From NCBI GenBank assembly GCA_003797895.1, contig RKQB01000001.1:124001-188000 (forward strand): a stretch of DNA of 64,000 nucleotides, read 5' to 3'. Positions 52,275 through 61,238 of this stretch are shown here, piece by piece. Origin of the DNA: Cyclobacteriaceae bacterium YHN15. GTDB lineage: Bacteria > Bacteroidota > Bacteroidia > Cytophagales > Cyclobacteriaceae. A model generated the notes under the pieces. That model made no database searches and had not been told where the DNA came from. It was given only the letters and a program-made list of their open reading frames with translations. Position numbers and translations under genes: made by a program. Position 1 is the stretch's first letter; each line of letters begins with the position of its first letter.

Positions 52275-54233
52275 TTATTTCAATGAATTGATGTAAGCTG
52301 CGATTTTTAGTGCTTCCGCTCTTGGAACCTGAGGCATGGGAGCCATCGGAGTGGCATAATCAGGCCAATTTTCCGGTTTTGGGTTATAAATTAATTCCAC
52401 TATCTGTTCATTGCTGTAGTTCCTCTTTGCTATATCCATATAAGATGGCCCAACCTGCCTTTTGCTTGGATTATGGCAGGCAGTACAGGTATTTTTGGCC
52501 AAAAGGGAATTGATTACCTCCATGGAGGGGACTTCTTCTGTTTTTGGAGTAACAGCTTGCGAAGTCGATATCATTTTAGTACTCGTTTGTGCTTTTTTTG
52601 CTTGCTCTGCTTTTGATTTCTCCTGTTCAATAATGGAATTGTATTGGCTCACTCCCGTTAGAGATAGTTTTTCACCTGATGGAATATTGTTTAAAGTATA
52701 ATATGCAGTAGGATGAACCAGGGAATGGAACTGTCTTTTTTCTCGGACTCCATCCAATGAAATTTTATGGATATAATATCTTCTTAGGTCATCAACAATT
52801 ATTCTCACTTTTTTACCATCTTCAGAAATTTTCACTCCGGAAATTTTATTATCCTGAATATTTACAGGAGGGCTTCCGTAAACAGGATGGTATTTATAAA
52901 TGAAACTTTGTATGTTATAAGAAGCCAGATCCTCTGCTGATTTAAGGTCAATTTCTTTGGTAAATTCAATTTCAAAACCATCAGGCATAGCCTTAATTGT
53001 CCTGATTTCAAACGGGATTTCATTGTTCCAAACCAAACGTTGAAGACCCTCATTTGCCTCTCCCGCTGAACCCCATCCCCGGTTGGTTTCTCCCACAAAA
53101 AGGGATTTATCAGGAGCAAATACCATCCTTAATACGCCAGACTGAAAGCCACTTCTGAAATCAATGGAGGCGCCTTGGTATTCCCCGTTAACTTTTTCCA
53201 GGTAAACCCGCATGATTTTACTTTGACCTTGGTCACCTACAAGTACCTGTCCCTCAAATGGACCCAAATGTCCTTTCGGGATCTGTAAGGGTTCGGAATT
53301 GGAAATGCCATGAATACCATGTGGAAGCCAAACCGCGGGAAGTTTTATTTGCGGGATTTTCTCCTTGGCCATATACATGGTAATAAATTCCTCCTCTACC
53401 ACATTTTCAGGTTTGATATACCTTCCGTTTTCGTCTTTTACTTTTCTCGGGTCGACAACAGCATTAAATTCTTCAGTAGTCAGCTTCAACGGGGAGTTTT
53501 CTAAACCCGTCCAAACCAGGCCTGCCGGGTGGCCGGTAAAATCTCCTTTTTCCAAATGCCAAAGGCCTCCTGAACCAATGTAATCTCCTTGATTTTCAGT
53601 ATAAAACAATTCACTATCAATAATTCCCAAACCTGCTGGAGACCTCATTCCTGTAGCAAAGGGTTCCATGGTACCATAAGGAGAAATCTTTATCACCCAG
53701 CCACGGTAAGGAACCCGGCTTTCCCCTCTCCACCATTCCTGATTTCCAAAGGCTACATTTCCGGAAACATAAAAGCTGCCATCCTTACCCACTTTAGGTC
53801 CAAAACTGTATTCATGATAATGTCCAGAGATAGGCCAGGAGTAAAAAGTCTCATACAAATCGGCTACTCCGTCCTGATTGGTATCAGTCAACTTGGTCAA
53901 TTCACCTCTCTGAGCACAATACCAAGATCCATCCTGATAAACCAAGCCCAAAATTTCGTGCAGACCGGAAGCGAACTTTCTGAAGTAGGGCATTGGGCTT
54001 GTAGGGTTCTCAACAATAAATACCTCACCTCTTCTTGTGGCAACACCAAGATTTCCATTTGGCATCATGGCTAAACCACCCACTTCCAGTAAAGTTCCTT
54101 CAGGTGAACTTACCTTCATGATTTTATAGTAATCTTCCTCCATGGGAGATTCCTGGGCCCTTGCTGCTTGGTAAAGGAAAGTCAAAGACCAAACTATACA
54201 AACAGGCAAATAAATAATTTTAAAGATCTTCAT
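52275..54233 (-). CDS. Periplasmic propeller-cytochrome c protein
   Basis: The 652-residue protein has a signal peptide (to about residue 26, ARA-QES). A large propeller follows (about 40-400; GGLAMMPNGNLGVATRRGE, YSFGPKVGKDGSFYVSGNVA), then a beta-sandwich linker (about 415-545; ending HPTAYYTLNNIPSG), and a C-terminal cytochrome c with C583-T-A-C586-H587 and QVGPSYMDIAKR. The RQVGPS stretch and the methionines in TPMAPMPQVP are typical of cytochrome c551/552. It may oxidise a sugar derivative in the periplasm. It lies 16 bases downstream of the DUF1080 gene, whose partner it probably is. Confidence 0.85.
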   Translation of the reverse strand: MKIFKIIYLPVCIVWSLTFLYQAARAQESPMEEDYYKIMKVSSPEGTLLEVGGLAMMPNGNLGVATRRGEVFIVENPTSPMPYFRKFASGLHEILGLVYQDGSWYCAQRGELTKLTDTNQDGVADLYETFYSWPISGHYHEYSFGPKVGKDGSFYVSGNVAFGNQEWWRGESRVPYRGWVIKISPYGTMEPFATGMRSPAGLGIIDSELFYTENQGDYIGSGGLWHLEKGDFTGHPAGLVWTGLENSPLKLTTEEFNAVVDPRKVKDENGRYIKPENVVEEEFITMYMAKEKIPQIKLPAVWLPHGIHGISNSEPLQIPKGHLGPFEGQVLVGDQGQSKIMRVYLEKVNGEYQGASIDFRSGFQSGVLRMVFAPDKSLFVGETNRGWGSAGEANEGLQRLVWNNEIPFEIRTIKAMPDGFEIEFTKEIDLKSAEDLASYNIQSFIYKYHPVYGSPPVNIQDNKISGVKISEDGKKVRIIVDDLRRYYIHKISLDGVREKRQFHSLVHPTAYYTLNNIPSGEKLSLTGVSQYNSIIEQEKSKAEQAKKAQTSTKMISTSQAVTPKTEEVPSMEVINSLLAKNTCTACHNPSKRQVGPSYMDIAKRNYSNEQIVELIYNPKPENWPDYATPMAPMPQVPRAEALKIAAYINSLK

Positions 54234-54249
54234 CTGTTAAATTAATAGG

Positions 54250-56061
54250 TTAAAATAAGAGAGAATACTGTAAAGGCTGGCTGATGGAAACCAATAGTAG
54301 TTTTCCATCTGAACTGCTTTCAATATTTGGGTTTGAAGGTGATTTTGGATCTATTTGAATGTAATAACCCTGGTCAACTATCCAGAATAATCCCTCATTG
54401 ATTTTTCTGATTTCATTGCCTTGGGCAATGCTGAACCTTTTGTTGGCTGTAGAACCCTCAGCAGTCAATGTCCTGTCAATACCTTTTCCGTCTTCCCTGC
54501 CTGAAATTAAATCCTTAAATTTCAGCCCAAGATTTTCGTAATGGAATTCAACTCCTTCATTTTTGATCTGATAACCCAAAGGCTTGAACTTGATACTTGA
54601 TTGGAATTCTGTGTCAAAAAGAATTTTATCAGGATTTCCTAAAAAAATTACAGCCCCTTGAGGAACAGAAACCCCGTTGCCTCTATTGTGCCACATGGGC
54701 GTGGCATCAAGGAAGTTTCCTCTCCAAACCTGGACAAGATTCCCTTTGCTAAGATCATATGAGTAGTGAACTTTCCGGGTACTGGAAACAGATATGGCAT
54801 GAGTTAATCTTTTGCCATCAGGTAAGTCAATGAAGCTACGTAAAATCGGATTTTGTTTTTCATCCACTAAGATGGGATTGCCATAGTCTATTGGACGGGT
54901 TATATTTTTAGATAAAATAACCTGACCTCGTAAAACTTGTCCCTCCATGACAAGATCCAACCCGGGATCTGACCAATCATTGGTCTTTGAAACTAAAATT
55001 TCAATTGGGTGGATGCCTTTTTCCAAAGTGACTTTAGCCCCCTGATATTCTTCTCCCATTTCTGTCAGATTCTCACCGTTTATTTTCAAAAGACCCGTGC
55101 CTGATGAAACAAGCATATGGATCGTATATTCACCACTTTCAGACAAAGAAAAATCACCTGAATATCGGATCAAATTCGGACCGGTAGGAGTTTGAATAGG
55201 TTCCTGAAGGTTGTTTACCTCACCCTCTGATTCAACCTGCAATGATGAAAATTCAGGTTCCTGAATAAATATACCTTTGTATACTTTGTATTTCAAATTA
55301 GAAATTAATGGTTCAGGAGAATCATATCGGGTCACTTTGATGTTCCTAAAAGCCACTGCTCCATGATCTCCCTGAATCCTAATAGGTCCTTTTGGAATAT
55401 CATCGGGTTTCAATGAACCTCTTGTTGGTCCGAAAACCTCCAGGTTTTCATGGATCAATACCCCATTCAAGTGAACGGATAAAAACTTTGCATTTTCTGT
55501 TTTTTCGCCAGATTCATTGAATCTAGGAGCTTGGAATGAGACTTTCAGGTTCTGCCAAATACCGGGAGCCCTGCTTACATTCTGTCTGGGAGCATATCCC
55601 TGATATCCCTTTTGACCATCAGGTTTGCTATCATCCCATCTTTCATATATTCCGCCCATATCTCCGGCGCGGGCAGAGGTTTTGCCCCAACTATCCAGGA
55701 TTTGGATTTCGTATTGCCCCATTAGATACACGCCGGAATTGGATTTTGGGGCTACCATAACTTCCATTTCCAGATCGATGTCGCCAAATTCTTCAATAGA
55801 AATCAAATCCTGCCCATTATTCTTTTTAGTGGGCTGATTGACAATGATTCCATCTCCTTTTTCAAACTTGATCACATTAGGCTCATTGATGTCGGCCATG
55901 GCCCAACCTGCCTCATGCCAGGTGCCGGCATTGGGTTTGAATTTCGAAAGATTGTTGAGCTCTGCCTTCCCTTGGGCAAAAAGGAGATTATTTTCCAAAA
56001 ATCCAGTCAGCAAAATACAGCCTAGAGGAAGTGCCAATCGTTTTAAATTAAATTTAATCAT
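54250..56061 (-). CDS. DUF1080 (3-keto-disaccharide hydrolase type) exported multidomain protein
   Basis: The 603-residue protein has a signal peptide (to about residue 30) and an N-terminal DUF1080 domain (about 38-245; FGDIDLEMEVMVAPKSNSGV, YEIQILDSWGKTSARAGDMG, GPIRIQGDHGAVAFRNIKVT). A PA14-like sugar-binding sandwich (about 262-375) and a C-terminal beta domain (HAISVSSTRKVHYSYDLSKG, QVWRGNFLDATPMWHNRGNG) follow. The DUF1080 fold is linked to cleavage of 3-keto-glycosides. The C-terminal domain often occurs fused to cytochromes of the kind encoded 16 bases downstream. The two would therefore act on the same oxidised sugar in the periplasm; this is inference. Confidence 0.85.
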   Translation of the reverse strand: MIKFNLKRLALPLGCILLTGFLENNLLFAQGKAELNNLSKFKPNAGTWHEAGWAMADINEPNVIKFEKGDGIIVNQPTKKNNGQDLISIEEFGDIDLEMEVMVAPKSNSGVYLMGQYEIQILDSWGKTSARAGDMGGIYERWDDSKPDGQKGYQGYAPRQNVSRAPGIWQNLKVSFQAPRFNESGEKTENAKFLSVHLNGVLIHENLEVFGPTRGSLKPDDIPKGPIRIQGDHGAVAFRNIKVTRYDSPEPLISNLKYKVYKGIFIQEPEFSSLQVESEGEVNNLQEPIQTPTGPNLIRYSGDFSLSESGEYTIHMLVSSGTGLLKINGENLTEMGEEYQGAKVTLEKGIHPIEILVSKTNDWSDPGLDLVMEGQVLRGQVILSKNITRPIDYGNPILVDEKQNPILRSFIDLPDGKRLTHAISVSSTRKVHYSYDLSKGNLVQVWRGNFLDATPMWHNRGNGVSVPQGAVIFLGNPDKILFDTEFQSSIKFKPLGYQIKNEGVEFHYENLGLKFKDLISGREDGKGIDRTLTAEGSTANKRFSIAQGNEIRKINEGLFWIVDQGYYIQIDPKSPSNPNIESSSDGKLLLVSISQPLQYSLLF

Positions 56062-56212
56062 CTTTTCAATTTAAGTGCTTGAATTTTTTGACTTGATAAA
56101 TATGTACGAATTGGCCTGATTTTCCAAATAAAGAAAACCTTGGAAATACTTTACGCGGTTATTTGAAAAGGTAACCCGTTGCATAATCGAAATCTGGTTA
56201 AGATGGGATTGA

Positions 56213-57526
56213 TCAAATGATCATATCCAACAACATGACCCCAAACAATCCCACCACGGCTACAATGGTTTCCATGAGAGACCATGATTTTATGGTATCT
56301 TTTACTGATAGGTTGAAATATTCCTTATAAAGCCAGAACCCCCCGTCATTGAAATGAGAAAACATCAGGCTACCTGCCCCGATGGACAAAACCAGCAGAT
56401 TAGGGTCCACACTTCCACTCACTACAATAGGGGCAATAATCCCAGCCGTAGTCAGACCAGCAACTGTTGCAGAACCTACGCATACCCTGATGATGGCGGT
56501 AATTGTCCATGCCAAAACTAAGGGATGCACATCCCAGCCTTGAAGTGAATCAGCTATGGTCTGACTTACCCCTGAATCCATTAACACCTGTTTCAGGGCA
56601 CCAGCTCCAGCAATTATAAGGACAATCATTGCTACATCTTTTGACGCAACCACATATAAGTCCATCAAATCGGCAATTTTGGATTTCATTTGGACACCTA
56701 AAGTATAGGTAGCAATTAATAAGGATATCAACATCACCATTCCTGGGTCTCCCACAAATTTTACATAGGGAAGTAACCAGTGATCTTCCGCCATCTGAAA
56801 TGTAAGAAAGGTGGTACCAATGAGAAGGAAGACAGGGAAAAGGGCAGAAAAAAAACTGTTGAATGTTCCGGGTAATTCTTCCTCAGGTTTAGGTTTTGCC
56901 TGAAAGGTCTCCAGTGGCTTGGCATCAATATTTTTTAGAAATCTGGCAAAAAGTGGTCCCGCAATGATGATGGTAGGGATAGCGACGATCAGACCATAAG
57001 CCAAAGTCAGTCCCATATTAGCGCCAAACTGTGCCACCAATGCAGCAGGAGAAGGGTGTGGAGGTAAAAATCCATGGGTAACTGAAAGTGCAGCCAACAA
57101 GGGCATGCCCACATAAACTGCCGGAAGTTTAAAGCGGTAAGAAACGGTAAAAACCAAAGGGACCAACAATACAAAACCAACATTATAGAAAAGAGGGATT
57201 CCAACCACAAGCCCGGTCACCATCATTGCCCAGGTCACATTTTTTACGCCAAATATGGACATAAGAACATCGGAAATCCGTTGTGCAGCACCGCTTTCTG
57301 CCACCAACTTTCCCAACATAGCACCCATCACGATGACAATTACCAAGTCACCCAGTAATCCACCAATTCCTTTTTGGACGGATCCGGCAATCTGTTCAAC
57401 CGGAATTCCCAAAAGAAATCCAGCAAGAATGGAAGAAATCAGAAATGCTATAAAAGGATTGAATTTCAGCCAGGTTATCAGAACTATCAAAACCAGGATG
57501 CTGATCAAAACGAATACAAGGGTCAT
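56213..57526 (-). CDS. GntP-family permease, copy 2
   Basis: This 437-residue permease with about 12 helices is closer to the classic gluconate transporters than copy 1 is. It has LVAESGAAQRISD, GFLPPHPSPAALVAQFGANM, IIAGAGALKQVLMDSG, VCVGSATVAGLTTAG and MFSHFNDGGFWLYKEYFNL. It imports a sugar acid or a related hydroxy acid with protons. It lies 151 bases upstream of the DUF1080 gene on the same strand and may start that transcript. D-serine, carried by other family members, cannot be excluded. Confidence 0.92.
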   Translation of the reverse strand: MTLVFVLISILVLIVLITWLKFNPFIAFLISSILAGFLLGIPVEQIAGSVQKGIGGLLGDLVIVIVMGAMLGKLVAESGAAQRISDVLMSIFGVKNVTWAMMVTGLVVGIPLFYNVGFVLLVPLVFTVSYRFKLPAVYVGMPLLAALSVTHGFLPPHPSPAALVAQFGANMGLTLAYGLIVAIPTIIIAGPLFARFLKNIDAKPLETFQAKPKPEEELPGTFNSFFSALFPVFLLIGTTFLTFQMAEDHWLLPYVKFVGDPGMVMLISLLIATYTLGVQMKSKIADLMDLYVVASKDVAMIVLIIAGAGALKQVLMDSGVSQTIADSLQGWDVHPLVLAWTITAIIRVCVGSATVAGLTTAGIIAPIVVSGSVDPNLLVLSIGAGSLMFSHFNDGGFWLYKEYFNLSVKDTIKSWSLMETIVAVVGLFGVMLLDMII

Positions 57527-57619
57527 AGGTCAGGTTTGGGTTAAACAACCAATTTAAAGAATTAATCCTAATTGATCCTTGGAGCCCCTTTATATTTTTA
57601 CAAAAGGCAATTAAAGGGT

Positions 57620-59941
57620 TTATTTTTTTATTATTCTGAGCAAATGGGTCTCACTTTTGGCAATAAAAGCTATGTAATACATGCCGGGTTGAAGTTTTTC
57701 GAGTCCTTCTTCAAGTTTCATTTCAAGAAAATCTCCCTCAAAATAAATCATTCCGGTGCTATCAAATAACTGGAATGATATTCCTTCATTATGCCATCTC
57801 TTTGGAAATTCTATGCTCAGTTTACCTTTACTGTAGGGGTTGGGCCATAAAGTCAATTTGCTAATTGAGTTACTTTCCCAACCTTCCAGTCGAAACACTT
57901 TGCTGTAACTTCTTTCGCCGTTATGATCAATTTGTGCCATCTGAAAATAAACGTTTGGATGATTTATCCTTTCAACATACCGGAATTGATAATATTGGGG
58001 GCCATCCTTTTCACCTTGGGAGGATATTACCGCCAGTGGTTCAAAATTTGAGATGCCATCCAAAGACCGAAAAAGGATAAACTTCTCATTATTTCTTTCC
58101 TGGGCTGTAGACCATGTGATCAATATGTTATCCTTATCTTCCCATTGGGCCCTGACATATAGCCATACCACAGGCAAAACTGACAATTCCCTAAAACTTC
58201 CTATTGTAAAAGTGTTACCGTTCAACCCATTAAAATCTATCAGCCTTCTTGCCCATAATTTAACGGGATCCAAGCCAGGTAAGTGATTGCCCGGTGAGGC
58301 CAAACCATTTCCGACAATACGCAGGTCATCTACATCATCAACAATCAGATTTTCTGCTGAAATTCTCATCTCTATATCCAAGTCGGTAGTTAGGGAGCTT
58401 GAAAATTCAAAATAACTATTCAGTTGATAAAGCATGGGTGTGCCATCATTATCAGCAAACATGGGTTCCCAATTAGCCCCCGGGATCTCAATAAACCTTA
58501 TGGTTAAATCACCACCAGGCGTTTCTCCTGTCAATTGGATTTTCCTGATTCCGCCCTGATAGGCATCTTCAAATGGGAATGTCGCATTATACTCTTCCAT
58601 ATCATTTGGGATATTCCGGTAAAAAAAGTGATGCAGATTGAGCCATGAGCCGCCTTCATAAATGAGACTACCGTTACCCGCTGTATTGACATGTAAATCA
58701 AAACCATTGAAATTGATCTGCCCGCTTTTCATAATGAAGTTACCCCTGGTTTTTAAATCTGCATTTAGTATCAAGCTTCCTGAAGTTTTGTTAATTTCCA
58801 CTTCTTCTATATTAAATTCCCATCCGCTGATCACCTGATTGTCTACACCGTCAAAAGTCATCCTGCTGCTCGGTGCCTCAATTATGCCAACCCCAGGTTC
58901 AACCTCCAAATTTCCACTTATCCAAAGGTTTTCAGGAAGTATTTTGTCAGAACCACCTTCGAAGTAGAGGTTATGGTAGATAAAAGTATTCCCTGAGGAA
59001 GGCAAAATGCTTCTTGCAAGATTTTGATTTCCTTCAGGTGCACGATAAAATACATTCCCTTCAAAAAGTATGGATGCTGCATCTATTAAAGGTGCATTAC
59101 CAAGCAGGATAAGGTTTCCTCCAGGTTTGACATGAAAAAGTGAAGCAGGTATAGTCTCTGATCTTCTTACTATTTGCGCCAAGGGCGAGGAGCATTCCGA
59201 AACCAAGGATGCGCCAGCTTCTATAATGAGGTCGCCATAAGGCCCATTACCATTAAAGGCCATCTGGTTATTAAACGATAATGTGGAGCAGGCAGGAATT
59301 CCTGCCGTGTTCACCGTTTGAATTACAGTTCCGGATTGGATTATAAATGCATTTGCCTTGAAAGCGGAATTGACGATAAGGGTTTGTCCGGGATCTGGAT
59401 CGAAAATTACGGTATACCTGCTATTGGTTGTATTGGCACTCCATGATAACCTGTCTACCACTGTCCTGGAGCCCCCTTTGAATACAATTTTGCCGGTTTC
59501 GGGATAAATCCAGTCTATTAGAGCGTTTGTAACTGTATTCAGATGAAATATACCCTCAATTTTTGTCAAGCCTCTTAAAGCCCCATAAACGGATAATTCA
59601 AATGTTTGTAAATTGAGTTTTCTTCCCGGACCAGCCGCACTGAACAAATATACATGGTGTGCTTCTTCATTTGCCAAAAGCTGAACCTCATGGTTCTGGT
59701 CAATAAAAATGTTGTTGTTTTGATCTGGCTTTATGGTTGCGGGTTCCCAATCTGATCCGTTCCAGGTCTCCCAAATTCCAGGATTATTAAAGTTTCCGGA
59801 TGCTATTGTCCTGTAATCTCCGGGCTCTAAAATGATCTGTCCCATCATGTCAAATGATAATATGAAGGCAATCCAATAAAAAAATGCCGGAATGCTGTAA
59901 ATTCGTCCCTGTCGAAATATTCTTTTCGTCAAAAAAGTCAT
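57620..59941 (-). CDS. Type IX secretion cargo protein with beta-helix-like repeats
   Basis: The 773-residue secreted protein has a signal segment near residues 17-36. A long repetitive beta-rich region follows (phrases such as FLINADLKTRGNFIMKSG, GNLEVEPGVGIIE and SAFKANAFIIQSGTVIQTV), which suggests a beta-helix. The C-terminal 75 residues (LTLWPNPYSKGKLSIEFP to LLRIIKK) are a type A sorting domain that sends the protein through the type IX system to the surface. The LYPNP-type motif appears as LWPNPY. It is divergent from the DUF4105 gene with only 38 bases between. Its binding target is unknown. Confidence 0.8.
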   Translation of the reverse strand: MTFLTKRIFRQGRIYSIPAFFYWIAFILSFDMMGQIILEPGDYRTIASGNFNNPGIWETWNGSDWEPATIKPDQNNNIFIDQNHEVQLLANEEAHHVYLFSAAGPGRKLNLQTFELSVYGALRGLTKIEGIFHLNTVTNALIDWIYPETGKIVFKGGSRTVVDRLSWSANTTNSRYTVIFDPDPGQTLIVNSAFKANAFIIQSGTVIQTVNTAGIPACSTLSFNNQMAFNGNGPYGDLIIEAGASLVSECSSPLAQIVRRSETIPASLFHVKPGGNLILLGNAPLIDAASILFEGNVFYRAPEGNQNLARSILPSSGNTFIYHNLYFEGGSDKILPENLWISGNLEVEPGVGIIEAPSSRMTFDGVDNQVISGWEFNIEEVEINKTSGSLILNADLKTRGNFIMKSGQINFNGFDLHVNTAGNGSLIYEGGSWLNLHHFFYRNIPNDMEEYNATFPFEDAYQGGIRKIQLTGETPGGDLTIRFIEIPGANWEPMFADNDGTPMLYQLNSYFEFSSSLTTDLDIEMRISAENLIVDDVDDLRIVGNGLASPGNHLPGLDPVKLWARRLIDFNGLNGNTFTIGSFRELSVLPVVWLYVRAQWEDKDNILITWSTAQERNNEKFILFRSLDGISNFEPLAVISSQGEKDGPQYYQFRYVERINHPNVYFQMAQIDHNGERSYSKVFRLEGWESNSISKLTLWPNPYSKGKLSIEFPKRWHNEGISFQLFDSTGMIYFEGDFLEMKLEEGLEKLQPGMYYIAFIAKSETHLLRIIKK

Positions 59942-59979
59942 TATGTGAAAAAAATTTGATCTTCTATAAAATTAATTTC

Positions 59980-61170
59980 ATGCGCTCTCAATTGAAAAAA
60001 CTGTTGCTCATTTATCCGTTTATTTATCCGTTTATTTTTTTGGCCAATGCTCAGGATTATCAAGTCAGTTTATTGACATGTGATCCCGGAGATCAATTGT
60101 ATTCGGCATTTGGACATAGTGCTATCAGGGTAGTGGACAGGGTAAATAACCAGGATCTTGTTTTCAATTATGGGACCTTTGATTTCAACACCCCTTTTTT
60201 CTATGTAAAATTTACCCAGAGGACATTGGATTATATGCTGAGTGTGTCCACCTATGAGCGATTTTTATATGAGTACAATTATTTTAACAGAGGGGTTAGG
60301 GAGCAGGAATTGGATTTGAATCCGGAGCAGGCACGACAATTGGTGCAGTTTCTTCAGATCAATTATTTGCCGGAAAACAAATTTTACCGTTATGATTTCT
60401 TTTATGACAATTGTGCCACCCGGATAAGGGATGTCTTCGAAAGCATTTTGGGAAAAAATCTGGATTGGAATGAAGAGGTCAATCCTCAGCAAAAAACATT
60501 CAGGAACCTGATTGATGAATATGTTTATCCCCTCCCTTGGGCAGATTTTGGGATCGATTTGGCTTTGGGGGCCGTGATTGATGTCAATGCTAAGGAAAGA
60601 GAAAAACAGTTTCTTCCTGACTATATGGAAGCAGCTTTTGGCAGGGCCATAATTGTTGGTGATGGCCCGAATAGACCATTGGTGAAATCCAATCATATTG
60701 TACTGGAGTTTCCTGAAAAGAAAACTTCAATGGATCTCTTTAACCCCCATTTTGTTTGGTGGATATTTGCAATAGGGGTGATGATCCTGACCTTGATAGG
60801 TTTTAAAAAGAAAAGGATATTTAAAGGTTTCGATATAGCTTTTTTTACAGTTTTCGGACTTCTTGGTCTTTTGATTGTACTGTTGTGGTTTTTCACATTT
60901 CACTCACAGACAAAATACAATTGGAACATCCTATGGGCATTTCCAGGGCATTTAGTCCTGGCTTTCGCCTTGTTTAAGGACAGCATGAAGCCATGGGTTA
61001 GGAAATACCTATTATTTGCCTTGATTATGGCCAATTTGGCATTGGTCTTTTGGATTTTTGGATGGCAGTCCTTCCATCCGAGTATAGTCCCATTACTTTT
61101 GGTCATCATTCTCAGGACCAATTTCCTCTATTACAATTGGGAAAAGTTCAGATCCTTGTATAAAGAATAA
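59980..61170 (+). CDS. DUF4105 family membrane protein
   Basis: The 396-residue protein has a signal peptide (MRSQLKKLLLIYPFIYPFIF, cut after ANA). An extracytoplasmic DUF4105 domain (about 25-240) holds SLLTCDPGDQLYSAFGHSAI and YDFFYDNCATRIRDV; the conserved GHS and DNCATR suggest a cysteine/histidine catalytic site. Four helices at the C-terminus (about 252-385) follow. The family is restricted largely to Bacteroidota and Proteobacteria and has no clear function to my knowledge. The signal peptide contains an exact DNA repeat of TTTATCCG. It precedes uvrB with a short gap. Confidence 0.85.
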   Translation: MRSQLKKLLLIYPFIYPFIFLANAQDYQVSLLTCDPGDQLYSAFGHSAIRVVDRVNNQDLVFNYGTFDFNTPFFYVKFTQRTLDYMLSVSTYERFLYEYNYFNRGVREQELDLNPEQARQLVQFLQINYLPENKFYRYDFFYDNCATRIRDVFESILGKNLDWNEEVNPQQKTFRNLIDEYVYPLPWADFGIDLALGAVIDVNAKEREKQFLPDYMEAAFGRAIIVGDGPNRPLVKSNHIVLEFPEKKTSMDLFNPHFVWWIFAIGVMILTLIGFKKKRIFKGFDIAFFTVFGLLGLLIVLLWFFTFHSQTKYNWNILWAFPGHLVLAFALFKDSMKPWVRKYLLFALIMANLALVFWIFGWQSFHPSIVPLLLVIILRTNFLYYNWEKFRSLYKE

Positions 61171-61238
61171 TTTTGTGGGATGATGAAAACTATTTACCCC
61201 ATATGTTTTGTTATACTTTGCTAAACTTGATTTAAACC

